The position numbers and the translations under genes were made by a program. The notes under the pieces were generated by a model that worked only from the letters and a program-made list of their open reading frames with translations, was not told where the DNA came from and made no database searches. From Pseudomonadota bacterium (GTDB lineage Bacteria; Pseudomonadota; Alphaproteobacteria; Caulobacterales; Caulobacteraceae), in NCBI GenBank assembly GCA_023451375.1, contig JAEXZS010000038.1:1-12766 (forward strand): a stretch of 12,766 bases of DNA. Reading direction: 5' to 3'. Below, piece after piece: positions 6,580-12,683 of this stretch. Within the stretch, counting starts at the first letter, position 1; each line of letters opens with the position of its first letter.

Positions 6580-6948
6580 TCAGGCCGCCTTCGCCCGCTG
6601 CGCCAGGCAGTAGCCGATCGTCACCGCCATTCCCGCCGCGATCACGCCGCAGCCGGCCACGACCGCGACGTCGATCGGGGCGAAGGCCCACAGCCCGGCG
6701 TAGATCAGGCCGCTCAGCGCCATGGACCAGCCCCCGACCCGGGTGACGCGGCGCGCCGCTGCGCTGGGCGAGAACTGCTTGGGCATGCGATTGCCGAACC
6801 AGGCGACCATCAGGCCGGTGGCGCAGATCACGATGCGGGTGGTGGTTTCGTGGTCGATATAGCCCTGGCCGCGCGCGAAGGTCGCCCCCAGGGCCAGGAC
6901 GACGATGCCCCCGCCCCAGGCCAGGCTGCCGATCAGATCCCTGTTCAT
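6580..6948 (-). CDS. Small membrane protein, SdpI-like C-terminal half (partner of ArsR)
   Basis: The protein is 122 residues with four probable membrane segments (about 7-24, 38-52, 72-89 and 92-114). The stretch WFGNRMPKQFSP (50-61) followed by RRVTRVGGWSMALSGL (66-81) resembles the GNxMPK...THRxGG signature of SdpI-family proteins. The central NxFxGIRTPW block of SdpI is missing, and the protein is much shorter than Bacillus SdpI (about 207 residues). Its start overlaps the arsR stop as ATGA (6945-6948), and GAGGAG lies about 8 bases upstream, so expression is coupled to the regulator. In Bacillus, sdpI encodes immunity to a secreted toxin and sequesters SdpR. Whether this protein does anything comparable is inference from the pairing. 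A generic small membrane protein under ArsR control is the alternative. Confidence 0.72.
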   Translation of the reverse strand: MNRDLIGSLAWGGGIVVLALGATFARGQGYIDHETTTRIVICATGLMVAWFGNRMPKQFSPSAAARRVTRVGGWSMALSGLIYAGLWAFAPIDVAVVAGCGVIAAGMAVTIGYCLAQRAKAA

Positions 6949-7241
6949 TTCGCAATCTCCTCGCTTTGCTCCGGCGTCTCCGCGCCGAGGCCGAATGAAT
7001 GGACGAAGCCCAGCAGCGCCTCTTCGAGCACCGACAGCTTCAGGTGATAGATGACGGACTTTCCGGCCTTCTCCGCATGGACCAGGTCGGCCTCCCTCAG
7101 CACCGCGAAGTGCGCCGACATGGTCGGCTTGGAGACCTCGAACCGGTCGCTGATCTCGCCGGCGCTCATCGGCCCCTTGCGCAGGAGCTGCAGCACGCGA
7201 CGACGGGTCGGATCGGAAAGGGCCTTGAACACCTGACTCAT
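6945..7241 (-). CDS. ArsR-family transcriptional regulator, SdpR-like autorepressor
   Basis: The 98-residue protein is a single winged helix-turn-helix domain. FKALSDPTRRRVLQLL (5-20) is the family's first helices. MSAGEISDRFEVSKPTMSAHFAVLREADLV (25-54) is the helix-turn-helix, with recognition helix SKPTMSAHFAVL. KSVIYHL (61-67) is the wing strand. The wording is very close to Bacillus SdpR (FKAISDPTRRKIL, SKPSISHH). There are no CxC or other cysteine metal sites, so a metal sensor is unlikely. It would bind DNA as a dimer in the cytoplasm and probably represses its own operon through the 18-bp palindrome at 7247-7264. The ATG at 7239-7241 has no Shine-Dalgarno, and the predicted transcript start is at or within a few bases of the ATG, so the mRNA may be leaderless. 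It overlaps the downstream membrane-protein gene by 4 bases. Confidence 0.92.
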   Translation of the reverse strand: MSQVFKALSDPTRRRVLQLLRKGPMSAGEISDRFEVSKPTMSAHFAVLREADLVHAEKAGKSVIYHLKLSVLEEALLGFVHSFGLGAETPEQSEEIAK

Positions 7242-7246
7242 GGTGA

Positions 7247-7264
7247 GATGATTAGCTAATCATC
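7247..7264. promoter_or_regulatory. Perfect 18-bp palindromic operator of the arsR operon
   Basis: GATGATTAGCTAATCATC is a perfect palindrome centred between 7255 and 7256, with its edge 5 bases upstream of the arsR ATG. It is AT-rich in an otherwise GC-rich region. It covers the putative -10 (GCTAATCA, minus strand, 7256-7249), so bound repressor would block RNA polymerase. Its position, symmetry and fit to a dimeric winged-helix protein make it the likely autorepression site. Confidence 0.75.
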
Positions 7265-7277
7265 GAAATGAGTCAAG
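7249..7277 (-). promoter_or_regulatory. Putative arsR promoter
   Basis: On the minus strand CTTGACTC contains a near-consensus -35 (TTGACT, 7276-7271). After a 13-base spacer comes GCTAATCA (7256-7249) as the -10, inside the palindrome. The transcript start would fall around 7241-7243, next to the ATG, leaving essentially no leader. Confidence 0.5.
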
Positions 7278-7314
7278 CCTTGATTTCCATCGCCGTCGGT
7301 CGCGGCTCAGGCGT

Positions 7315-7854
7315 CTATTGCTCGCGCAGTTCCAGCGCCGTGAACGGCGACTGCCCGCGTTCGATGCGGACCAGGTCCAGCACGCCGACGATCTGGCGCG
7401 AGCGCCAGTGGGTCATCACGTAGTGCAGCGGCCCGAGCGCCGCCCCCGCGGCGATCGAGAACACGAGCTGCGGATGCTCGCGAATGAAGCTCAGCAGGCT
7501 GTCGCCCGCCACTTCGGCGGCCAGGGCCGCGATCGACAGGGGAACGGTCAGATAGGCGACGATCACCGCCCGCAGCATCTGGTCCTGGCGCCGGGTGTTC
7601 AGGTTGGCCAGCGCGGACAGGGCGTCGAAGGTCGCGTCGTCCACGTCCTTCAACATGTCGAAGACCTTGATCGTCGAGGGATTGCGGCGGAACCCGCTGA
7701 GGAAGTCCACGCCCGCATAGCCCCAGGCGCCCGGGGTGACGAAGCTGGACGGGATCAGGCTCCAGGCCGGAAACAGCGCCTTCAGCCGCCGCCACAGGTC
7801 CCACAGCTCGCCGCAAGGCTCGACGGCCGCGTCCCCTTCCCGCCTGTCCGCCAT
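7315..7854 (-). CDS. Hypothetical two-helix membrane protein
   Basis: I do not recognise this protein. With the start chosen here it has 179 residues. A soluble N-terminal part (about 1-90) is rich in aromatic and charged residues (CGELWDLWRRLKALFPAW) and includes FVTPGAWGYAGVDFLSGFRR and FDMLKDVDDATFDAL. Two hydrophobic segments (about 94-116 and 128-148) follow, then a basic C-terminal tail (WRSRQIVGVLDLVRIERG). The ATG at 7852-7854 has AAGGGG 6 bases upstream and is preferred. The frame also allows ATG at 7860 (Shine-Dalgarno too close) and ATG/GTG at 7921-7926, which would add 23-24 residues without a good ribosome-binding site. The gene is divergent from hppD, and its stop is 73 bases from the arsR start. 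Strong third-position GC supports it being a real gene. Confidence 0.7.
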   Translation of the reverse strand: MADRREGDAAVEPCGELWDLWRRLKALFPAWSLIPSSFVTPGAWGYAGVDFLSGFRRNPSTIKVFDMLKDVDDATFDALSALANLNTRRQDQMLRAVIVAYLTVPLSIAALAAEVAGDSLLSFIREHPQLVFSIAAGAALGPLHYVMTHWRSRQIVGVLDLVRIERGQSPFTALELREQ

Positions 7855-7943
7855 CGCCATCCCCTTCTCGCGTCCCTCGAAATCCTGTTCGGCCAGATCG
7901 TCGCGGGTGGCAAGGGTCTGCATCACGAGCCCGTGGCCCCGCC

Positions 7944-7972
7944 TTGGCGATCCGGCTCGAGGCGACTAGGTT
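7944..7972 (+). promoter_or_regulatory. Weak candidate promoter of hppD
   Basis: TTGGCGA (7944-7950) and ACTAGGTT (7965-7972), separated by 14 bases, fit TTGACGS / GCTANAWC only partly (5/7 and 5/8 by my count). The position, about 60 bases before the hppD ATG, is plausible. No better candidate is visible in the 179 bases between the divergent genes. Confidence 0.25.
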
Positions 7973-8033
7973 CCGCCCCAATCGGCGGCCCCGACGGGGT
8001 AAGTCCGCCTCAACGACCTGCAGGAGACGCTCC

Positions 8034-9131
8034 ATGCACGACCTTCCCACCGACGCGGCCGCCCAACTGGATCGCGACAACCCCCTCGGCGTCGACGGCT
8101 TCGAGTTCGTCGAGTTCACCGGCCCCGAGCCCCAGGCCATGATCACGCGGCTGGAGATGATGGGCTTCACCCAGACGCACGTGAACCCGAAGACCGACGT
8201 GGTGCGCCTGAAGCAGGGCGACATCTCCTTCCTGGTTCACCGTTCGCCCAAGGGCCAGGCCGCCGACTTCGCCAAGGACCACGGTCCGTCCGCCAACGGC
8301 ATGGCCTTCCGCACCGCCGACGCCAAGTCGGCCTACGAGGGCGCGCTGGCCCGCGGCGCCGTTGCGGCCGAGAGCGCCGACGGCGGCGCGCTGGGCGACC
8401 ACCCCTACATCCTGCAGGGCATCGGCGGCTCGCTGCTCTATGTCATCGACCAGTACGGCGACGCCGGCTCCGTCTATGACGCCTGGGACGAGATCGAGGG
8501 CTGGGAGGAGGCCGAGCGCAAGAACTCGGTCGGCCTGGAGGTGCTGGACCACCTGACCCACAACGTCCGTCGCGGACAGATGCGCACCTGGTCGGGCTTC
8601 TACAACTCGGTGTTCAACTTCGAGGAGCAGAAGTATTTCGACATCAAGGGCAAGGCGACCGGCCTGTTCTCCCAGGCCATGATCGCGCCCGACCGCGCCA
8701 TCCGCATCCCGCTGAACGAGAGCCAGGACGAGAACTCCCAGATCGAGGAGTTCATCCGCCGCTACAACGGCGAGGGCATCCAGCACATCGCCCTCACGAC
8801 CGAGAACATCTACGAGACGGTCGAGACCATGCGGGCGCGCGGCGTCGAGTTCCAGGACACGATCGAGACCTATTTCGAACTCATCGACAAGCGCCTGCCG
8901 GGCCATGGCGAGGACGTCGAGCGGATGCGCAAGAACCGCATCCTGATCGACGGTTCGGACGAGGAAGGGCTGCTGCTGCAGATCTTCACCCAGGACGCTT
9001 TCGGCCCGATCTTCTTCGAGATCATCCAGAGGAAGGGCAACGAAGGCTTCGGCAACGGCAACTTCCAGGCCCTGTTCGACTCCATCGAGCTGGACCAGAT
9101 CCGTCGCGGCGTCATCAAGGTCGACGCCTAG
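8034..9131 (+). CDS. hppD: 4-hydroxyphenylpyruvate dioxygenase
   Basis: This 365-residue non-haem iron enzyme converts 4-hydroxyphenylpyruvate to homogentisate in tyrosine catabolism (cytoplasm). Two vicinal-oxygen-chelate domains are visible: an N-terminal domain (about 20-140) and the catalytic C-terminal domain (about 165-335). The iron ligands are His173 (LDHLTHNV), His251 (GIQHIALTT) and Glu329 (FFEIIQRKG). The FFEIIQR.G..GFG.GNF block near the C-terminus is characteristic of HPPD and argues against hydroxymandelate synthase. The frame is open 30 codons earlier, but the ATG at 8034 has AGGAGA (8022-8027) 6 bases upstream. Homogentisate dioxygenase and the later pathway genes are not in the window. 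Downstream, a 61-codon membrane-protein gene begins on the base after its stop, and an asparaginase gene follows 23 bases after that, suggesting one transcript. Confidence 0.97.
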   Translation: MHDLPTDAAAQLDRDNPLGVDGFEFVEFTGPEPQAMITRLEMMGFTQTHVNPKTDVVRLKQGDISFLVHRSPKGQAADFAKDHGPSANGMAFRTADAKSAYEGALARGAVAAESADGGALGDHPYILQGIGGSLLYVIDQYGDAGSVYDAWDEIEGWEEAERKNSVGLEVLDHLTHNVRRGQMRTWSGFYNSVFNFEEQKYFDIKGKATGLFSQAMIAPDRAIRIPLNESQDENSQIEEFIRRYNGEGIQHIALTTENIYETVETMRARGVEFQDTIETYFELIDKRLPGHGEDVERMRKNRILIDGSDEEGLLLQIFTQDAFGPIFFEIIQRKGNEGFGNGNFQALFDSIELDQIRRGVIKVDA

Positions 9132-9317
9132 GTGAGGGTGCGGCCGCCGCACTGGCTGCCCTGGCTCGGTCCGCTGCTGGCGGCCGGCGCCGGGGCGCTG
9201 GCGGGCGAATACTGGCTGGGCGGAGGTTTCTGGGTCGTGCTGGTCGCGGCCCTGGTCTGCGGCTTCGCGCCCATCGTCGCCTATCGCATCTGGAAGCGGA
9301 TGCACCACCGGTCCTGA
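9132..9317 (+). CDS. Small membrane hairpin protein coupled to hppD
   Basis: The frame begins with GTG directly after the hppD TAG (9129-9131) and encodes 61 residues; GTG at 9138 is an alternative start. Two hydrophobic segments (about 9-25 and 32-51) are separated by GEYWLGGG. Basic residues sit at both ends (Arg2, Arg4; WKRMHHR at 54-60), predicting a hairpin with both termini in the cytoplasm. Codon third positions are overwhelmingly G or C, as in neighbouring real genes, and its position between two same-strand genes with 0- and 23-base gaps supports translation. An AAGG (9117-9120) lies 11 bases before the GTG, inside hppD, so translation probably depends on ribosomes finishing hppD. 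I recognise no family. Confidence 0.6.
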   Translation: MRVRPPHWLPWLGPLLAAGAGALAGEYWLGGGFWVVLVAALVCGFAPIVAYRIWKRMHHRS

Positions 9318-9340
9318 GGGCCGGACCTAAGGGGAAGATC

Positions 9341-10384
9341 ATGAAGTCCGTCGCGCTCGCCGCCGCCCTGTCGCTCGTCGCCGCTCCGGTTCTGGCCCAG
9401 GAGGCGCCGCGCTGGTCGCTGGCCATTCACGGCGGGGCCGGGGTGATCGAGCGCGACAGCCTGAGCCCCGAACAGGACGCCGCCTATCGCGCGGCCCTGC
9501 AGAAGGCGCTGGACGCGGGCTCGGCCGTGCTCGAGCGCGGCGGGGCGGCCGTGGACGCGGTGCAGGCCGCGATCGAGGTCATGGAGGACGACCCGCTGTT
9601 CAACGCCGGGCGCGGGGCCGTCTTCACCGCCGAGGGCCGGAACGAGCTGGACGCCGCCGTCATGAGCGGACCGGACCTGACCGCCGGGGCGGTGGCGGGC
9701 CTGACCACCACCCGCCACCCCATCGCCGCCGCCCGCGCGGTGATGGAGAAGTCGCCGCACGTCATGCTGATCGGTCCCGGCGCCGACGCCTTCGCCGCGT
9801 CGACGGGGCTGGAGCAGGTCGACCCGTCCTGGTTCTTCACCGAGCGACGCTGGGACGGCTTGGTCAAGGCGCTGACGGAGGCGGGTCAGCCCGCGCCCGA
9901 ACGCCCAGCCGGCGCGCCCGGCGCCCAGGCGGGCCTGCCCGCCCCTCCGCTCGACGAAAAGAAGTTCGGCACCGTCGGCGCCGTGGCGCTGGATGCGCAA
10001 GGGCGGCTGGCGGCCGGGACCTCGACCGGCGGCATGACCGCAAAGCGCTGGGGTCGGGTCGGCGACGTGCCGGTCATCGGCGCGGGCACCTACGCCTCCA
10101 ACGCCGACGGCTGCGCGGTGTCGGCGACGGGCTCGGGCGAATATTTCATCCGCTCCACCGTGGCGCGCGACATTTGCCGCCGCACGGCCGACGGCGAGGC
10201 TGTCCAGGCCGCCGCCGAGGCCGAGATCGCCGAGGTGGGCGCGGTCGGCGGCGACGGGGGCGTCATCGTCATGGGCGTCGACGGCGCGGTCGGCTTCGCC
10301 ATGAACACCTCGGGCATGTATCGCGGCGAGGCGGGATCCATGCGCGCCGACCGCGTGGCCATCTACGCCGACGAGGAACGCTAG
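9341..10384 (+). CDS. Exported isoaspartyl peptidase/L-asparaginase (Ntn-hydrolase)
   Basis: This is a 347-residue plant-type (type III) asparaginase. Residues 1-19 (MKSVALAAALSLVAAPVLA) form a clear Sec signal peptide with an A-x-A-like site before Gln20, so the enzyme is probably periplasmic. WSLAIHGGAG (25-34) starts the alpha subunit, and DPLFNAGRGAVF (84-95) is a conserved block. A proline/alanine-rich linker (about 182-206) ends at KKFGTVGAVAL, where Gly210-Thr211 is the autocleavage site and Thr211 the nucleophile. GTSTGG (226-231), RVGD (239-242) and TGSGE (263-267) are the substrate-binding blocks of the beta subunit. It hydrolyses beta-aspartyl dipeptides and asparagine. AAGGGG lies 6 bases before the ATG. 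It is third in line after hppD and the small membrane protein, and a strong hairpin terminator follows. The exact substrate is not determined by sequence. Confidence 0.93.
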   Translation: MKSVALAAALSLVAAPVLAQEAPRWSLAIHGGAGVIERDSLSPEQDAAYRAALQKALDAGSAVLERGGAAVDAVQAAIEVMEDDPLFNAGRGAVFTAEGRNELDAAVMSGPDLTAGAVAGLTTTRHPIAAARAVMEKSPHVMLIGPGADAFAASTGLEQVDPSWFFTERRWDGLVKALTEAGQPAPERPAGAPGAQAGLPAPPLDEKKFGTVGAVALDAQGRLAAGTSTGGMTAKRWGRVGDVPVIGAGTYASNADGCAVSATGSGEYFIRSTVARDICRRTADGEAVQAAAEAEIAEVGAVGGDGGVIVMGVDGAVGFAMNTSGMYRGEAGSMRADRVAIYADEER

Positions 10385-10453
10385 AGCGAGCCGTCTGGGT
10401 TCCGGGTTCGTCCCGCGGACGCCCCGTGAGATGAAGGAACAAGGCGACGGCGA

Positions 10454-10483
10454 AACGCCCCGCCGGCGGACCGGCGGGGCGTT
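10454..10483. terminator. Bidirectional hairpin terminator between asparaginase and sapC
   Basis: AACGCCCCGCCGG (10454-10466) and CCGGCGGGGCGTT (10471-10483) form a perfect 13-bp stem with a 4-base loop (CGGA). It lies 70 bases after the asparaginase stop and 25 bases after the sapC stop, between converging genes. T-tracts are short (TTT on the minus strand; scattered T on the plus strand), as is common in GC-rich genomes. It can serve both directions. Confidence 0.75.
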
Positions 10484-10507
10484 CGATCTTCACACCCTCG
10501 GTGACGA

Positions 10508-11293
10508 TCAGGCGTTGGCGGCGACCGGCGTCTCGGCGGCGCGCAGCAGGGTCATGGCGATCAGGCGATCCCAGCCCAGCAGCGACACCAGGTGGGCGTA
10601 GATCTGGCCCAGGGCGCCGTTGTCGCGCAGCTCGGCCAGCTTCTCGGCCGGCAGGGCCTTCAGCTTCTCTTCCGAAACGGCGTAGTACTCGGCCAGCTTC
10701 TGCGGCGCGCCGGCCGTGCCGTCCGGGTTGCGCGGCGTGAAGCTGGCTTCCCGGATCTCCAGCAGGCCCAGGTCGTCGACCAGCTTGACGAAGCTTTCGG
10801 TGCGCTGGCGCTCCTGCTCGAAGTTGTTGCAGAACTCCATCGCCATCTTGGTGTAGTCGCTGGGCTGGCCGTCGACGAACAGCGGGTTCTGGCCGCCCTC
10901 GACGACGATCTCGGCGCCGCGATCGACGCACAGGATCAGGCGTTGGTTCGACTTGTCGTCGGCGAAGACGAACGGATAGCGGCGCACGAAGGCGGGGATG
11001 TAGGCGTCGGGGCGGAAGTCGCCCTGGGCCGAGACGTACAGGTTCTCGCCCGAGCGCAGGCCCATCACGGCGGCCGGCTGCTTCTGGGCGCCCATGAAGA
11101 TGACCGGATAGGACAGTGCGGCGGCGGCGAACTCGGTCACCGTCAGCGGCACGAAGTTGGTCTGGCCGACGAAGGCGTAGGGCTTCTCGGCGGCGTTGAC
11201 GCCCAGGGTCTGGTGCTGCGCCGGGTCCAGGGGCTCCGGCTGCTTGTAGAAGAGGACGGCGCCTTCGAGCGGCGATTGAGTGGTGTCGGTCAT
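10508..11293 (-). CDS. SapC-family protein
   Basis: The 261-residue protein matches the SapC family in overall wording. FYKQPEPLDPAQHQTLGV (15-32) is followed by FVGQTNFVPLTVTEFAAAALSYPVIF (41-66), the family's N-terminal signature, then FRPDAYIPAFVRRYPFVF (93-110), and a C-terminal segment FVKLVDDLGLLEIREASFTP. The family is named after a Campylobacter S-layer locus, but the biochemical role is unknown; no signal peptide or membrane segment is visible. The ATG at 11291-11293 has no recognisable Shine-Dalgarno. A good promoter candidate lies about 40 bases upstream. The gene is divergent from proB and ends at a strong hairpin. No S-layer structural or type I secretion gene is in the window, so a surface role is not supported by context. 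Confidence 0.88.
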   Translation of the reverse strand: MTDTTQSPLEGAVLFYKQPEPLDPAQHQTLGVNAAEKPYAFVGQTNFVPLTVTEFAAAALSYPVIFMGAQKQPAAVMGLRSGENLYVSAQGDFRPDAYIPAFVRRYPFVFADDKSNQRLILCVDRGAEIVVEGGQNPLFVDGQPSDYTKMAMEFCNNFEQERQRTESFVKLVDDLGLLEIREASFTPRNPDGTAGAPQKLAEYYAVSEEKLKALPAEKLAELRDNGALGQIYAHLVSLLGWDRLIAMTLLRAAETPVAANA

Positions 11294-11329
11294 GGAGGCC
11301 AGGACGCTCTGGAATGGAATGAGGCGGGC

Positions 11330-11358
11330 CTTCTAGCCCATGCCCGGCTCACCGGCAA
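11330..11358 (-). promoter_or_regulatory. Putative sapC promoter
   Basis: On the minus strand TTGCCGG (11358-11352) matches the -35 TTGACGS at 6 of 7 positions. A 14-base spacer leads to GCTAGAAG (11337-11330), which matches the -10 GCTANAWC at 7 of 8. The transcript start would be near 11323, giving a leader of about 30 bases. It is among the better promoter matches in the window. Confidence 0.5.
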
Positions 11359-11510
11359 ACCGACGCGCCAAGAAGACGCCGACGGCCTCCCCCGCGGCCG
11401 GGCGGGAGGTCGGGCGACGGCGGGGCGTGACCGGCGAGGCCCAGTCGGCGCGGGACATCCGGCCGGCGGCTGACCCGCATATTGAGCGAGAGACAAGCGT
11501 TGAAGGCGAC
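11359..11510. other. Non-coding spacer between sapC and proB
   Basis: No convincing gene is seen here. The frame upstream of proB is open from 11340, but its translation is Arg/Ala/Pro-rich and unlike any ProB N-terminus. A GC hairpin is possible (CCTCCC 11386-11391 with GGGAGG 11404-11409). An AT-richer patch, GCATATTGAG, lies near 11478. Nothing further can be assigned. Confidence 0.4.
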
Positions 11511-11525
11511 GCTAGAGACATCGTC
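11511..11525 (+). promoter_or_regulatory. Possible proB -10 element giving a leaderless start
   Basis: GCTAGAGA (11511-11518) is a partial match (6/8) to the caulobacterial -10 and ends 7 bases before the proB ATG, so transcription from it would begin at or next to the start codon. No convincing -35 lies at the right distance, and no strong Shine-Dalgarno precedes the ATG. This is a tentative call. Confidence 0.25.
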
Positions 11526-12683
11526 ATGTCCGATGCTGATCGCCTGAGCCCGCGACAAGACGCCCGCGCCGCCCTGGCGGACGCGCGCCGCATCGTGGTC
11601 AAGATCGGCTCCAGCCTGCTGATCGACCCCGTCACCCGCCGGGTGGCGCGCGACTGGCTGGCGGCGCTGGCGTCCGACGTGGCGACGCTGCGAGACCAGG
11701 GCCGCGAAGTGATCGTCGTCTCCTCCGGATCGATCGCCCTGGGGCGGGGCCGCCTGGGTGAGGTCGGGACGCGGCTGCAGGACAAGCAGGCCGCCGCATC
11801 GGTCGGGCAGTCGCTGCTGATGGCCGCGTGGCAGGCGGCCTTCGCCCCGCACGGCCTGATCGTCGGCCAGGTGCTGCTGACGCGCGACGACACCGAGCGC
11901 CGGCGCCGCTGGCTGAACGCCCGGGCCACGGTCGAGGCCCTGCTGGCCCATGGCGTGGTCCCGGTGGTCAACGAGAACGACACGGTGGCGACCGAGGAGA
12001 TCCGCTACGGCGACAACGACCGGCTGGCGGCGCGCACGGCCCAGCTGGCGCGCGCGGACCTGCTGGTTCTGCTGTCGGACGTGGACGGCCTCTACACCGG
12101 CGACCCGCGTCGCGATCCGTCCGCCGTCCACCTGCCGCTGGTCGACAGCCTGTCGCCCGAGGTGCTGGCCATGGCGGGCGGCGCCAACGCCGAGGCGGGG
12201 GTGGGCACCGGCGGCATGGCCGCCAAGCTGGCGGCGGCCCAGATCGCCCGCTCGGCCGGCTGCGCCACGGTGATCGCCTCGGGTCAGGCGACGGCGCCGC
12301 TTTCCGCCCTGCGGGACGGCGCGCGCGCGACCCTGATCGCGGCGCCCGACGGACCGATGGCCGCCTACAAGCAATGGATCGCCGGCAGCCTGGCGCCCGC
12401 GGGCGAACTGAGGCTGGACGACGGCGCGGTGGCGGCCCTGCGCGCCGGCAAGAGCCTGTTGCCCGCCGGGGTCACGGCCGTGGCGGGCGCTTTCGAGAAG
12501 GGCGACTGCGTGCGGCTGGCCGACGCCGCCGGCCGCGTCGTCGGGGTCGGCCTGGCCGCCTACCCCGCCGAGGAGGCCGCCCGCATCCGGGGCCGCCGCA
12601 GCGACGAGATCGAGGCGCTGCTGGGCTATCGCGGCGCGGCGGTCCTGATCCACCGCGACGACATGGTGCTGGACGACCGATGA
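11526..12683 (+). CDS. proB: Glutamate 5-kinase with C-terminal PUA domain
   Basis: The 385-residue protein catalyses the first step of proline synthesis, ATP-dependent phosphorylation of glutamate. The amino acid kinase domain (about 20-270) shows IVVKIGSSLL (23-32), VSSGSIALG (65-73), NENDTV (149-154), YGDND (161-165), LLSDVDGLY (182-190) and GTGGMAAKL (227-235). A PUA domain (about 290-375) follows, with AGKSLLPAGV and FEKGDCV. The frame is open 62 codons further upstream, but the start at 11526 gives the normal ProB N-terminus; the upstream residues are low-complexity and unlike the family. The proB stop overlaps the proA start as ATGA (12680-12683). Feedback inhibition by proline is known for the family. 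No obgE lies upstream, although obgE-proB-proA is a common alphaproteobacterial order. Confidence 0.96.
   Translation: MSDADRLSPRQDARAALADARRIVVKIGSSLLIDPVTRRVARDWLAALASDVATLRDQGREVIVVSSGSIALGRGRLGEVGTRLQDKQAAASVGQSLLMAAWQAAFAPHGLIVGQVLLTRDDTERRRRWLNARATVEALLAHGVVPVVNENDTVATEEIRYGDNDRLAARTAQLARADLLVLLSDVDGLYTGDPRRDPSAVHLPLVDSLSPEVLAMAGGANAEAGVGTGGMAAKLAAAQIARSAGCATVIASGQATAPLSALRDGARATLIAAPDGPMAAYKQWIAGSLAPAGELRLDDGAVAALRAGKSLLPAGVTAVAGAFEKGDCVRLADAAGRVVGVGLAAYPAEEAARIRGRRSDEIEALLGYRGAAVLIHRDDMVLDDR

Noticed and set aside
8010..9308. Long minus-strand frame (432 codons) opposite hppD
   Set aside because: Low-complexity Leu/Val/Asp/Gly translation mirroring HPPD codons; no domain or start signal. 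The plus frame has all HPPD iron ligands.
11386..11409. CCTCCC/GGGAGG hairpin in the sapC-proB gap as a terminator or riboswitch
   Set aside because: Only 6 continuous pairs with a 12-base GC loop and no T-run; such stems arise readily by chance at this GC content. No gene ends there.
11482..11518. TTGAGCG or TTGAAGG as the -35 of proB
   Set aside because: Spacing to GCTAGAGA is 22 and 4 bases, outside the usual range of 10-14, so no -35 was assigned.
11349..12653. Long minus-strand frame (434 codons) opposite proB
   Set aside because: Antisense shadow; composition is Arg/Gln/Gly-rich and no family motif is present, while proB is intact on the plus strand.
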